Positions 8,214 through 17,488 are shown, counted from the first letter of the stretch. The stretch is DNA of 64,000 nucleotides from Rs1 sp000416275 (GCA_965243635.1 OZ251574.1:3844001-3908000); one strand, 5' to 3'. Notes: a model not told the origin generated them from the sequence alone. Translations and numbers: made by a program.

Positions 8214-9467
8214 TCAAAGATATTGATCCACTATTCTTTGTTGTAAGCTAAGTTTAAAATCTGTCAGTAGCTTTTTTGTCAATCTGCGATCATCGCTAGT
8301 TATTCGATCTAACTGAAGTATATTTGCCTGTTGAAATCTCATCAATTCCAGCACTGCATCCGCCAAAAACTCTTCTAGCGCAGCTAGTCCATCAGTGTGT
8401 AAATGTAAATGCTGGATAACCATCCGCTGCTCTTTGCTAAAGATTTTAACATCCATGCGAGCCACAAAATTTTGCCCCTGCAGAATAGGTAAACTAAAAT
8501 ATCCATACTGACGTTTTGCAGCGGGAACATAACACTCTAGTTGATAGTTAAAATCAAACAAGGCGTGCATTCGCTTACGCTGGATTAATAAATTATCAAA
8601 CGGCGATAATATTTTTACTTTTGTGCGAGATATTCTTTTCGACAATAGATCCGTCACATTCAGCAATGCGTAGAAAGGTTCTTGTTGGATAAGCACCTCT
8701 GTGATAAAGCCCTGCTCTAATAAGACTGCCAATTGCTGTTTAATATCAACTTTCAGCCCTTTTAATAAATAACCGAAATGCTCCCGCTTTGCCACCCCGT
8801 TAGCTCGTAGATAGTGAGTAATTAAGTACTGACAATAGTCTTCCGTACTAGGCATTGCTGTGTCGGTATCGGCTGGCAATACTCTGGATGTTAAATCATA
8901 TACTTTTTGAAAACCCCGGCGCTCACTGACCATTAGATCACCTTGCATATACAGTTGCTCCAAAGCTATTTTGGCAGGTTTCCAGTCCCACCAACCATCG
9001 CTGCTGCGCCGACTGTTTGCAAAATCCTTAGCCATACAAGGGCCTTGATCAGTAATCTTCGCCAAGACCATTGCCAACACTTTAGGCTCAGTTTTATAGC
9101 AGTGTCGGTCGCCATTTTTGAACAACTGCTTAGCTGGCAAGCTGTATTTGTATGCGTCTATCGGTAACAAAGCAGCCGCATGCGACCAGTATTCAAATAT
9201 TTGCCCTCGGCTAAGAAGGTCACTTAAATAGCCTTCTTTATAATTTTTCACTCTATTGAAAATAGTGTGATGATGCGCCCTTGCCAGCACAGAAATAGAG
9301 TCAATTTGCACATAGCCCAACTGCTTTAAGCACTGCAAAGTCCCCTCTAAGCCAGTGGCGCTTCGACTGTCTATTTGTAGTTTATGGGTCAAAATAATAA
9401 TTTTTTGCGCCTGTTTTAAACTTAATTTTTGCACTGCACACATCCAATAATTTAACCTTCTTAACAC
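8214..9467 (-). CDS. YcaQ-like winged-helix DNA glycosylase
   Basis: Member of the HTH_42/YcaQ family, which in E. coli (YcaQ) and Streptomyces (AlkZ) unhooks DNA crosslinks made by nitrogen mustards or azinomycin. At 417 residues it has the family length. The N-terminal part carries the QID catalytic motif in YVQIDSISVLARAHHH, where Q and D are the catalytic residues in AlkZ-type enzymes. It also has the conserved YWSHAAALLPI and, later, LLSPFDNLLIQRKR (read as KILSPFDNLL here). An internal Met at 9443 (MCAVQKLSLKQA) is an equally plausible start. It stands alone, divergent from the glyoxalase gene. Confidence 0.88.
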   Translation of the reverse strand: MLRRLNYWMCAVQKLSLKQAQKIIILTHKLQIDSRSATGLEGTLQCLKQLGYVQIDSISVLARAHHHTIFNRVKNYKEGYLSDLLSRGQIFEYWSHAAALLPIDAYKYSLPAKQLFKNGDRHCYKTEPKVLAMVLAKITDQGPCMAKDFANSRRSSDGWWDWKPAKIALEQLYMQGDLMVSERRGFQKVYDLTSRVLPADTDTAMPSTEDYCQYLITHYLRANGVAKREHFGYLLKGLKVDIKQQLAVLLEQGFITEVLIQQEPFYALLNVTDLLSKRISRTKVKILSPFDNLLIQRKRMHALFDFNYQLECYVPAAKRQYGYFSLPILQGQNFVARMDVKIFSKEQRMVIQHLHLHTDGLAALEEFLADAVLELMRFQQANILQLDRITSDDRRLTKKLLTDFKLSLQQRIVDQYL

Positions 9468-9538
9468 TAGCAGATCAGCTGATATAAGACTAAAATAACG
9501 CCTCGATTTATGCCCATATTTATCAGACTGGTGTTTAT

Positions 9539-9982
9539 ATGCGTTATCTACATACGATGGTCAGAGTTAAAAACTTAGCGGCGTCACTGCATTTTTACTG
9601 TGATTTATTAGGCTTAGTTGAAGTTAAAAGAACTGACGTGGAAAAAGGCCGGTTTTCTCTAATATTTCTGGCGGCACCTTCAAATATAGTAGCTGCAGAC
9701 AATCAGCCCGATAGTCCATTGATTGAGCTAACCCATAACTGGGATGATCAAGAGTACCCCGAAGGTAGAAACTTTGGCCATCTCGCTTTTGAAGTCGATG
9801 ATATATACGCGATCTGCGATCGGTTACGCAGTGCAGGGGTGCTCATCAACAGGCCACCGCGAGATGGCCATATGGCTTTTATAAGATCTCCTGATAACAT
9901 CTCTATTGAGTTACTGCAAAAAGGCCAAGCTCTGCCTGCTGCTGAGCCCTGGCACTCAATGCCCAACACCGGTAATTGGTAG
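9539..9982 (+). CDS. gloA: Glyoxalase I / VOC-family lactoylglutathione lyase
   Basis: 147 residues forming two βαβββ vicinal-oxygen-chelate modules. Metal-site residues typical of glyoxalase I are visible: H5 near the start (YLHTMVRV), E63 in LIELTHNW, H81 in FGHLAFEV and E124 in SIELLQ. KNLAASLHFYCDLLGL is the family's first helix. The enzyme isomerises the methylglyoxal-glutathione adduct to S-lactoylglutathione. The body aligns with E. coli GloA (135 residues), with a short C-terminal extension. The next gene follows after 39 bp in the same direction. Confidence 0.88.
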   Translation: MRYLHTMVRVKNLAASLHFYCDLLGLVEVKRTDVEKGRFSLIFLAAPSNIVAADNQPDSPLIELTHNWDDQEYPEGRNFGHLAFEVDDIYAICDRLRSAGVLINRPPRDGHMAFIRSPDNISIELLQKGQALPAAEPWHSMPNTGNW

Positions 9983-10021
9983 CCTGCGCTAAATGTCTAT
10001 TACTCAAGGTAAGACAGCATC

Positions 10022-10762
10022 GTGCTGATAAAAAAGATCACCGAGCTGTTCGCTCATCAACCGGCGGTGTTTGATTTCGATTATTGTATTGTTCGCAGTA
10101 AGCGTAAAAGCTTGTGTATACAAATAAAAGACTCAAGCGTGCGCATACTTGCTCCCCAGCGATTTCCAGTCGCGCAAATAAACCAATTCCTGTTGCAAAA
10201 ACAAGATTGGATTGCAAAAAAACTGCAGCAACAGCAAGTCTCTACAGCGCAATTACAGCATTTTAAACAGAGCGGGAAAATATTTTGTAACGGCCAACTT
10301 AAAACCTTGGTCGTGCAAAGAGCCAGCCTCTATCAGATCACTGAGACCGATCAGCAAATTCTGCTACAGATCCCAAACAGAATTAGCGAGTTACAGCAAA
10401 GCAGCTATATTAAACGCAAGTTAGATAACTGGTTTAACCACAGGGCAAAGCTACATTTCCCCGAGCGTCTAGCACTTTTCAGCTATCAACTGGAACTTGC
10501 ACCTGCAGGCCTAATAATTAAAAAGTACAGAGCTCGCTGGGGAAGCTGCAGCAGTGATCGAGTCATCAGCCTAAACTACCTGCTAATGATGGCACCAGAT
10601 TTTGTGATTGATTACGTCATAGTGCACGAGCTTTGCCATTTAACCCACATGAATCACTCAGCCAGTTTCTGGGCTTTGGTGGCCAGACACTACCCTGATT
10701 ACCGGCAAGCCAAACATTGGTTAAAAGTTAACAGCCACCAGCTGCAAGCTATTCATCACTAG
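10022..10762 (+). CDS. YgjP/SprT-like metal-dependent hydrolase (DUF45)
   Basis: Zincin-like protein of the YgjP (DUF45) family; the substrate is unknown. Signature motifs are RARWGSCSS (about 170-178) and the HExxH site VHELCHLTHMNHSASFW, with H202, E203, H206 and a likely third ligand at H212. The length of 246 residues fits the family. The start is GTG at 10022. It lies 39 bp after the glyoxalase gene and 9 bp before the acetyltransferase gene, consistent with a three-gene operon. Confidence 0.88.
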   Translation: MLIKKITELFAHQPAVFDFDYCIVRSKRKSLCIQIKDSSVRILAPQRFPVAQINQFLLQKQDWIAKKLQQQQVSTAQLQHFKQSGKIFCNGQLKTLVVQRASLYQITETDQQILLQIPNRISELQQSSYIKRKLDNWFNHRAKLHFPERLALFSYQLELAPAGLIIKKYRARWGSCSSDRVISLNYLLMMAPDFVIDYVIVHELCHLTHMNHSASFWALVARHYPDYRQAKHWLKVNSHQLQAIHH

Positions 10763-10771
10763 GAGAAACAG

Positions 10772-11254
10772 ATGCTAACTTGGCATTGTAAAAATTTTCA
10801 GCAACTCTCAGTTCAGCAGTTATATGCCATTTTAAAAGTGCGCCAAGATGTATTTATCATTGAACAAAATTGCATCTACCCAGATATAGATAGCCTAGAC
10901 GTTCACTGCCGTCATTTATTTGCAACGCTAGACACCAGCGAGCAAGCTTGTAGCGAAACTCAGACTCCCACTGCGCCAAACATCGTCGCTTACGCTAGAT
11001 TACTGCCTCCAAAATTAAACTACCGTGAAGCTTCATTCGGCCGGGTGCTGACGACAGCCTCAGCACGTGGCACTGGCGTCGGAAAATTACTGATAAAAAA
11101 GTCGCTAGAGACCTTACAAAAGCAGCACCGCGAGCAGCCGATAAAAATTGCCGCGCAGCTCTATCTAGAAAAATTTTACCGCAGCTTCGGCTTTAAGCAA
11201 ATATCCGAGCCCTACGATGAAGATGGTATTCAGCATATAGATATGTTGCTTTAA
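10772..11254 (+). CDS. elaA: ElaA-like GNAT N-acetyltransferase
   Basis: 160-residue GNAT-fold protein that transfers acetyl from acetyl-CoA to an unknown acceptor. The opening (LYAILKVRQDVFIIEQNCIYPDIDSLD) and the C-terminal FYRSFGFKQISEPYDEDGIQH follow the ElaA pattern. The acetyl-CoA binding loop is seen as ASARGTGVGKLLI. An AGGAG ribosome site precedes the ATG. It is the last gene of the likely glyoxalase-YgjP-ElaA unit. Confidence 0.88.
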   Translation: MLTWHCKNFQQLSVQQLYAILKVRQDVFIIEQNCIYPDIDSLDVHCRHLFATLDTSEQACSETQTPTAPNIVAYARLLPPKLNYREASFGRVLTTASARGTGVGKLLIKKSLETLQKQHREQPIKIAAQLYLEKFYRSFGFKQISEPYDEDGIQHIDMLL

Positions 11255-11300
11255 GCAGATCACTGCTACAGATGATTTATATCAAAAAATCTATAACTTT

Positions 11301-11477
11301 CCTGATTGACCATCATACTCCGCTCAACTTGGCTATTATCCAAAAAAGCGTTTATTTCAACAAGTTAAGAAGTTGTAATATATTTCTACCTGATTGACCA
11401 TCATATTCCGCTCAACTTGGCGGCTATCTAACAAAGTATTTAATTTCAATAAGTTGAGAAGTTGCGATATATTTCTA
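11301..11477 (+). repeat. Two 88-bp tandem repeats
   Basis: Units at 11301-11388 and 11389-11477 both start CCTGATTGACCATCATA and continue CCGCTCAACTTGGC, ending GATATATTTCTA or a close variant. Identity looks around 85 per cent. They are non-coding, lie just after the elaA stop and run into the 253-bp duplication. I do not recognise the unit. Confidence 0.75.
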
Positions 11478-11975
11478 TGATTTAGTAATGGTTTAGATTA
11501 TGGCCAAGTCACTTATTTGTAAATTTTTTACTTTAGGCCAGTCTGTGAAGACGCAGCGCTAATCAGCTAGTGTTTGGTTTTTCCTCTGCGCAGCGCAGCG
11601 CCTCTGTGCCCTCTGTGGTGAAAAAATCTTTAAAGGATTGGTTTTACCACAGAGGACACAGAGAGCACAGAGAAGAGATTAAAAGCATCTTTTGCTATGG
11701 CGGAGACACAGGGCTAATCAGGTATTTCTATGATTTAGTAATGGTTTAGATTATGGCCAAGTCACTTATTTGTAATTTTTTTACTTTAGGCCAGTCTGTG
11801 AAGACGCAGCGCTAATCAGCTAGTGTTTGGTTTTTCCTCTGTGCAGCGCAGCGCCTCTGTGCCCTCTGTGGTGAAAAAATCTTTAAAGGATTGGTTTTAC
11901 CACAGAGGACACAGAGAGCACAGAGAAGAGATTAAAAGCATCTTTTGCTATGGCGGAGACACAGGGCTAATCAGG
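11470..11975 (+). repeat. 253-bp tandem duplication holding a CACAGAGG-type inverted repeat
   Basis: Positions 11470-11722 and 11723-11975 are identical except for two base changes that I could find. Each unit contains CCTCTGTGCCCTCTGTGGT and, about 25 bp on, ACCACAGAGGACACAGAGAG. These form a long imperfect hairpin. Motifs of this kind turn up in intergenic DNA of many bacteria (recollection, not checked). The near-identity implies a recent duplication. No gene is present in 11255-12120. Confidence 0.85.
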
Positions 11976-12120
11976 ATAACTTTTGATGACGCGGCATGCT
12001 CTTTCGCGGATCATGCTCTTTCGCGGATATAGGCGCTTAGTTATCCACAGCGCAGATACAGGATTTGTGCAGTGCCTGCCCTGCTATTTTTACTCTCAAA
12101 TTGTTACGCATAATCGGTCG

Positions 12121-12960
12121 TTATTTCTGCGCGCGAACCCCCATTAAGTGTGGCACCTTTTCGACACGCTTAAAACCAGCCGCTTTCAGACGGCGGATCA
12201 CACCGTCGACAAAGCCACTGCCTCTCTTGATCATGTGCGGATTACCCGTGTAGTGAAAAAGCTTTCCGTGCCGGCGCAGCACCCGCAATATTTCAGCGTA
12301 GAACGCTTCGCTATAGAGCTCCCCGGCGAGGGAAAAACGCGGTGGATCGTGAATCACCGAATCAAAGGAAGCCGCTGTCATAGAGTTGATTAGTTCAAAG
12401 CTGTTACCTTGGCGCTGTACAATTCCCTCTTTGGCTAAATCATTTGACCAAGGGTTTAGTGCGCGCAGCCCCATTACCTCAGGACTCAACTCAATACTCA
12501 GCACCTCCCTTGCGCCCAGCCGGTGGGCAGCGATGGCTGCATAGCCAAGTCCGCTACAGCAGTCCAGCACCTTGTCGCCTTGGCTCACCACCTGCTCTGC
12601 CATTTCCGAGGCGCTGATATATGGGTCGGTGCCTTTGGATATATGCATCTTGACGCCGCTAATTTCTAAGAGAGGCGCGCCGGCAGTGGGAGCAAGCTTG
12701 TAGTAACCTGAGCTGCGATCTTCAAGTGGCACCATATCTCCATCGCTACAGAGGTATATTCGCTGCTTTTTTTTGACTATTTTTTTTAGCTCGCCAATAG
12801 TAAGTCGGTTGTCTTCGTCAAGTATTAGCTCCTGATCGCTAAGCACAAACTCACGCTGCGAAAGGTTTAAATCAACGGATATCCGCACACTGGACAATCC
12901 ATTAGCGATGGCTGCTAGCGCCTGTTGGGCATTTGTTGCATGAAGGTAGTAATTGGGCAT
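12121..12960 (-). CDS. Predicted SAM-dependent methyltransferase
   Basis: 279 residues. The N-terminal about 110 residues form an unassigned domain (ISVDLNLSQREFVLSDQE). A class I Rossmann methyltransferase domain follows: motif I GDKVLDCCSGLGYAAIAA (about 130-147), an acidic residue after the second strand (SIELS), and the motif IV-like FDSVIHDPPRFS, the DPP[RY] form found in some RNA or DNA N-methyltransferases. It resembles a family of predicted methyltransferases shared with archaea. The substrate is unknown. It is a single gene between repeat-rich gaps. Confidence 0.75.
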   Translation of the reverse strand: MPNYYLHATNAQQALAAIANGLSSVRISVDLNLSQREFVLSDQELILDEDNRLTIGELKKIVKKKQRIYLCSDGDMVPLEDRSSGYYKLAPTAGAPLLEISGVKMHISKGTDPYISASEMAEQVVSQGDKVLDCCSGLGYAAIAAHRLGAREVLSIELSPEVMGLRALNPWSNDLAKEGIVQRQGNSFELINSMTAASFDSVIHDPPRFSLAGELYSEAFYAEILRVLRRHGKLFHYTGNPHMIKRGSGFVDGVIRRLKAAGFKRVEKVPHLMGVRAQK

Positions 12961-13207
12961 ATCGTTCGTCTAATTCGTTAATATTACAAAGTGTATTATA
13001 CACCTTCACCGCTACAGAACTTACTTAAAAAAGTGCTGAGATGAAATCCAATAAATATCCGGCAACTTAAGATTTGAATCCAAGGATATTAAAAACTATC
13101 AAGATGATTGCTATTGGCAATAGCCTGTGAGCAACAGCTATCCTGATGTGCCTTAATGATCTTGCACAGCAAAATGGGATGATATATCGGATGATTTCAA
13201 ATAAAGT

Positions 13208-13222
13208 GAGACCTCTGCATAA
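13208..13222 (+). repeat. Orphan end of a family A element
   Basis: GAGACCTCTGCATAA is identical to the terminal repeat of the family A elements at 18705 and elsewhere, but no matching right end follows nearby. It is probably the stump of a decayed copy. It is too short to be sure it is not chance, although 15 exact bases is notable. Confidence 0.45.
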
Positions 13223-13248
13223 ATATTAATACTAATTTTTTTCTAAAT

Positions 13249-13409
13249 AGTTCTCATCCAGAAACAGGGGCGTAGCGAGGCCGATCCAATAGTTCAAGAT
13301 GAGCAACACTAAATATGGGCGTTTGGTTGTTCCAAATAACTATATCTAGTGGTGATTTGATTGGATTAGTGGGGCTGTCGTAGTAGCTCATCGTTTCTGG
13401 ATGGGAACT
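13249..13409. repeat. 161-bp element with 17-bp terminal inverted repeats (family D)
   Basis: AGTTCTCATCCAGAAAC (13249-13265) and GTTTCTGGATGGGAACT (13393-13409) are inverted repeats with one mismatch. The interior is non-coding. It sits about 85 bp upstream of the broken BKACE gene and resembles a miniature transposable element. I see only one copy. No clear target duplication is visible. The rest of the 12961-13494 gap shows nothing I can name. Confidence 0.6.
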
Positions 13410-13494
13410 AAACAGTCTTACTCTCAATTCGGGCGCTATTCTCGGGTAGCCTCCAGTAAACCTACCTCATAACAATAAATAACTGGAGTTAATT

Positions 13495-13912
13495 TTGGCT
13501 AGTAAACGTAAAGTAATTATCACCTGTGCTATCACCGGCGCGATCCACACCCCATCAATGTCCCGCTACCTACCGATTACTGCGCAGCAAATTGCCGATG
13601 CCGCAGTGGAAGCTGCTAAAGCTGGAGCCGCAATTGTGCATTTACATGCCCGCGATCCGGTAGATGGGCACCCAGTACAAACCACCGCAGCTTTTGAACC
13701 TATTGTAGAGAGCATCAAACAGCGCAGCGACGTAGTGATCAACATCACCACTGGCGGCTCGCCGAGAATGCTAGTTGAAGAGCGAGTGCGCCCGGCAGCA
13801 GAGCTTAAACCAGAGATCGCCTCCCTAAATATGGGGACCATGAACTTCGGCCTATTTCCAATGCTAGAGCGTCCAACAGAATTTAAGTATGCCTGGGAGC
13901 GAGAGTACTTAG
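13495..13912 (+). pseudogene. 5' part of a BKACE (DUF849) gene, interrupted by an IS1380 element
   Basis: BKACE enzymes (β-keto acid cleavage, including 3-keto-5-aminohexanoate cleavage enzyme) condense a β-keto acid with acetyl-CoA using zinc. This half shows the zinc motif VHLHARDP, the VINITTGGS loop and SLNMGTMNFGLFP, and reads to EREYLA. The IS starts at 13913 after the target site TTAG. Removing the IS and one TTAG gives a continuous 933-nt frame (310 residues), normal for the family. The start is TTG at 13495 with GGAG about 9 bp upstream. As it stands, the frame runs into the IS and stops at 13938. Confidence 0.88.
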
Positions 13913-15631
13913 CCCGCATATTGCATGAAAAATGGTAAGTTCCGCCCTATCCCTTGATAGAATAGGGTTTACCACAAAACTACTTCGGATGAAGTAACCC
14001 GGAACTTACCATGCCCAATTTTATACAATCCCCACTTAATTTCCACCCTGTTGACGGACTTACTGTACGCGCCAGTTTTGATGGTGGCTCTATGTCATCT
14101 GATTTTGGTGCAATACTGATGCGGGAGACGGCACTTCAAAGTCAACTGCTAACCAAACTTGCCGCTGCTATCAGCGACTCTCGCAGACAAACACATATCA
14201 AGCACTCTATGCAGGATCTCATTACTCAAAGAACTATCCAGCTTGCCTGTGGCTATGAAGATGCTAACGATTCTAACTCTCTACGCAAAGACCCTATGTT
14301 TAAACTGGCTCTGGGAAAAAAGCCATTAGACGAAGAACAAGATTTGGCCCACGGATCAACTTTCACTCGATTAGGCCAAAATGTTGATAGCAAAGATTTA
14401 TACCGCATAGCTCAAGCGTTTATTGATCATTTCATGGATAGCTATAGCAAAGATCCCAGCATCATCATTCTTGATATGGATCACACTGAAGATCAAGTAT
14501 ATGGCCAACAAGAACTGGCATTGTTCAATCGTTATTACGGCCATTATGGCTATCTGCCACTTACCATTTTTGAGGGTTTTAGCGGGAAGTTGATTGGTAC
14601 CTATCTTCGTCCAGGTAAACGCCCTACAGGGGCAGAAAATGCGATGATAATGAAACGCGTTATACAACAAATTAGATCGCGCTGGGCCAACGTTCACATC
14701 GTTTTACGTGGCGACGGCCACTTCTCCAACCCTGAATTAATGCAATTAAGTCAAGATGATGACAACATGGACTTTATCTTTGGTGTGCCCGGTAATAAAG
14801 CGTTGTCTCCCATGGCGAGTTCTTTACTAACAGCCGCTAAACACTGCCTTGATGAGAAGCGCCACAACGCAAAGTTGGTAGGTCAACCAGAACCCTATAA
14901 AGTGCGCTTATATGACGAGTTAGACTATAAAGCCAAAAGCTGGATGGGTATTGAATGTCGTTTAATTGTAAAAGCAGAAGTGAACCTGCTAGGCAAGAAC
15001 CCTCGTTATATTGTCACCTCTATTACCAATGCCAGTCCTGAGACCCTGTACTGTGATTTTTATTGCGCTCGAGGACAAGACGAAAATTTCATCAAGCAGC
15101 TGAAAAATGATATGGCCTGTGATCGCACTTCTGATCAAGGCTTTTTGGCAAATCAATTGCGGCTTTTCTACTCTGCTGCGGCCTATGTATTAATGCATGA
15201 ATTCCGATTAGAAACATTAAAGGGTACGGTATTAGAGCGAGCAGAAATGGGTACAATACGCTTAAAACTATTCAAAATTGCGGTGCGAATTGTTCAGTAT
15301 AAAGATAGAGTGAAACTGATGTTGCCAAGTTCTTGCCCCGTTTCTGAATTGCTAAAACGCGTCACTGACATTCTTTATTCCAGCAGACTCCTCAAACCTG
15401 GATAGCCCTGCATCTTGATAAAATTCAGAGTTTACAACACGAGCATTGAGGTTCGAGGGCAGCGTTTGGCTTCCGACTACGAGTTGTTCGAAAAACAACC
15501 AGTTCGGTGTGCTTAGCTACACTAAAAGTTTCTTAAATTTTAGATCTACCCAGCGGCTTAAGAAAAATTTGCAAGGCACTGCTATAAATGGAGTGACTAT
15601 TGTCAAGTGACTAGTTGGTGCAACATGCAGG
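13913..15631 (+). mobile_element. IS1380-family insertion sequence, complete
   Basis: 1719 bp. The left end CCCGCATATTGCA (13913-13925) is an inverted repeat, with two mismatches, of the right end TGCAACATGCAGG (15619-15631). The element is flanked by the 4-bp direct repeat TTAG (13909-13912 and 15632-15635), the duplication size expected for IS1380. It carries a single intact transposase gene. It is inserted in frame within a BKACE gene. The open frame and clean duplication suggest a recent insertion. Confidence 0.92.
14011..15405 (+). CDS. IS1380-family transposase
   Basis: 464-residue DDE transposase. The first acidic site appears in SIIILDMDHTEDQVYGQQE, followed by NRYYGHYGYLPLTIFEGFSGKLIGTYLRPG, a hallmark block of IS1380 proteins. 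The second acidic site is probably VLRGDGHFSNPE, and the C-terminal part contains GQDENFIKQLKNDMACDRTS, with the catalytic glutamate in the E-N-x-I context. The length and open frame suggest that it is functional. It lies inside a bounded element that splits the BKACE gene. Confidence 0.92.
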   Translation: MPNFIQSPLNFHPVDGLTVRASFDGGSMSSDFGAILMRETALQSQLLTKLAAAISDSRRQTHIKHSMQDLITQRTIQLACGYEDANDSNSLRKDPMFKLALGKKPLDEEQDLAHGSTFTRLGQNVDSKDLYRIAQAFIDHFMDSYSKDPSIIILDMDHTEDQVYGQQELALFNRYYGHYGYLPLTIFEGFSGKLIGTYLRPGKRPTGAENAMIMKRVIQQIRSRWANVHIVLRGDGHFSNPELMQLSQDDDNMDFIFGVPGNKALSPMASSLLTAAKHCLDEKRHNAKLVGQPEPYKVRLYDELDYKAKSWMGIECRLIVKAEVNLLGKNPRYIVTSITNASPETLYCDFYCARGQDENFIKQLKNDMACDRTSDQGFLANQLRLFYSAAAYVLMHEFRLETLKGTVLERAEMGTIRLKLFKIAVRIVQYKDRVKLMLPSSCPVSELLKRVTDILYSSRLLKPG

Positions 15632-16150
15632 TTAGAAGGCTCACGCTCTAGCCTGTTTCGCAATACCTTTGCCGACATCGAGTATATTCTAGAGTGCTGT
15701 GCACAAAATAATACTAGATTTGAAATTGAATGCTACGACACCGCACACCTCTATACACTCGCTCACTTTGCCGACCGAGGACTCATTAACCCCCCATTTT
15801 TCGTGCAGACCGTATTTGGACTGTTAGGGGGCATCAGCGCCCATCCCGATGATGTAATGCACATGAAACGCACTGCAGATCGACTCTTTGGCGATCAATA
15901 TCACTGGTCAGTATTAGGCGCAGGTAGTAAGCAGATGGCGGTGGCAGCCATGGCCGCGGCGATCGGCGGCAATGTACGAGTAGGGTTGGAAGACTCGCTC
16001 TGGATAGGTCCTGGCGAACTGGCCAAGAGCAACGCCCAACAAGTAACCCAAGTGCGAAAAATTATCGAGGGGCTGAGCTTGCAAGTCGCCACTGCCAATC
16101 AAGCTCGCGAGATACTGGCCCTGAAAGGTGCAGACCAAGTCGGCTTTTAA
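15632..16150 (+). pseudogene. 3' part of the interrupted BKACE (DUF849) gene
   Basis: After the second TTAG the frame continues LEGSRSSLFRNTFADIEYIL, then FEIECYDTAHLYTLAHFADR, PFFVQTVFGLLGGISAHPDD, SVLGAGSKQMAVAAM, VRVGLEDSLWIGPGELAKSN and a C-terminal LALKGADQVGF. These are standard C-terminal blocks of BKACE proteins, and no stop interrupts them. An internal ATG at 15803 could allow only a truncated product without the zinc site. The gene is best read as disrupted but potentially restorable by exact loss of the IS. Confidence 0.88.
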
Positions 16151-16486
16151 AAGCTCGGAGTTTGCCTGAGCAATAGAACCCCTAGCTGTGGCAAGCGAGC
16201 TAACAATCCTGCCACGCCCCGATTCACGGTTTTACTGCTGTGCAGAGTGCGGGTTAACTTGCTTAACTCGACACCTCACGATGCACTACTCATGATTCGG
16301 GGCAGCCCCACTCTGCTAGACCTTATAAAACAGCGGCCCTTCACCTCCATTATTCTAGCTACTTAATTTAGCCAGCCTCTGAACAAGTCACACACTCTCT
16401 CTAAGAGGCTCCTTAGCGCATCTTGTGCGCCTTCATAATCTCCGGTTAAATTCACACAATCTGATTAGCGCTGGAGGTCAAGAGGC
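16151..16486. other. 336-bp intergenic gap with an orphan family C tip
   Basis: This lies between the convergent BKACE 3' end and the nitrilase 3' end. GCCTCTGAACAAGTC at 16376-16390 is the family C tip, without a clear partner. CCCCGATTCA near 16215 and TGATTCGGGG near 16296 form a widely spaced inverted repeat. I see no gene. Confidence 0.4.
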
Positions 16487-17488
16487 TTAATCAATAGTTT
16501 CAAGCAGTGATTGGCGGCGTCTATCGACGGTTAATTTAGTCACATCAGGCCTAGAATAATGCCCTGCGATATCAAAGTTTTGCCGCTCTTCACGGACCCG
16601 TGCCTGATCGATTACCGCGGTGTATAACCCCTCTTCATCACACTGAGGCTCGATGATCCACTCCCCGTCAGGTCCCGCTAGACAAGAGCCTCCATTTGAT
16701 AGCATTTCACTCTCACCAGCTCCCGCTAGAATAGCCGCAAGATGGGGAGTATCGTCGGGGAAATCGGCCTTGCGCATTAACCCGCTGGCCGCCATCGAAA
16801 AAGAGCGCCCCTCCTTGGCGATAAATCGGGTCAAATCATGAGTATTGCGATAGCAGCCAGGCCAGATAGCCACGTGTAAATCTTCACCTAACGCATACAG
16901 CGCTGTGCGTGACAATGGCATCCAATTTTCCCAACAATTCAAACCACCCACATGAAAAGCACCCACTGAGTGTACCTGCAAGCCGTGCCCATCACCGGGC
17001 GACCAAGTAAGCCGCTCTTCGTAAGTAGGTATTAACTTACGGTGAGTTGACTGTATAGTGCCACTTTTATCTATGTACACCATAGTGCAGTACAAACTGT
17101 GACCACCGCGATTCATCGGTCGCTCAATTATGCCCAAATACACAGCGCAATGATTAGCTTTGGCTGCGGCACAAACTTCTTTCAGGTGGCCCGCTTCAAT
17201 CACTACCGCTTGACTTGTATAGTATGAGTGTAAATTTTTCTGATCGCTGTCGTTAAATCTAGCACCATCGCTCATCGCAACCCAATAGGGATAACCTGGG
17301 ATAAGTGCCTCGCCGAAAGCGAGCAAATCGACTTGTTCGCATCCCGCTCTGTTAATCATTGCCAGCACTTTCTTAGTGGTGGCCGCTCTGTCCAGCCACA
17401 CTGGTGCCAACTGTGCCAGGCCTACTCTTAACTGGTCTTTGCCGAGGCTGCTATCACTGTTTGTAAACATCGTAAGTTCCTGTATCAA
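16487..17488 (-). CDS. Nitrilase (carbon-nitrogen hydrolase family)
   Basis: 333-residue nitrilase-superfamily enzyme, probably converting an organic nitrile to acid and ammonia. The catalytic triad is visible: E60 in FGEALIPGYPYW, K151 in THRKLIPTYEERLTW and C185 in GGLNCWENWMPL. The ERLTW and CWEN contexts are those of true nitrilases (branch 1) rather than amidases. Met7 is an alternative start. The gene diverges from a LysR regulator 300 bp away and converges on a BKACE gene. A joint catabolic role is possible but unproven. Confidence 0.9.
   Translation of the reverse strand: MIQELTMFTNSDSSLGKDQLRVGLAQLAPVWLDRAATTKKVLAMINRAGCEQVDLLAFGEALIPGYPYWVAMSDGARFNDSDQKNLHSYYTSQAVVIEAGHLKEVCAAAKANHCAVYLGIIERPMNRGGHSLYCTMVYIDKSGTIQSTHRKLIPTYEERLTWSPGDGHGLQVHSVGAFHVGGLNCWENWMPLSRTALYALGEDLHVAIWPGCYRNTHDLTRFIAKEGRSFSMAASGLMRKADFPDDTPHLAAILAGAGESEMLSNGGSCLAGPDGEWIIEPQCDEEGLYTAVIDQARVREERQNFDIAGHYSRPDVTKLTVDRRRQSLLETID

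Noticed and set aside
11301..11975. Possible CRISPR array
   Set aside because: The repeats are tandem units of 88 and 253 bp without regular short repeats and unique spacers, and no cas genes are near.
11823..12032. 69-codon ORF in the tandem duplication
   Set aside because: It is composed of the 253-bp repeat unit and is not conserved as coding between the two copies.
12065..12393. Plus-strand ORFs over the methyltransferase gene
   Set aside because: They are opposite-frame shadows of a gene with clear methyltransferase motifs.
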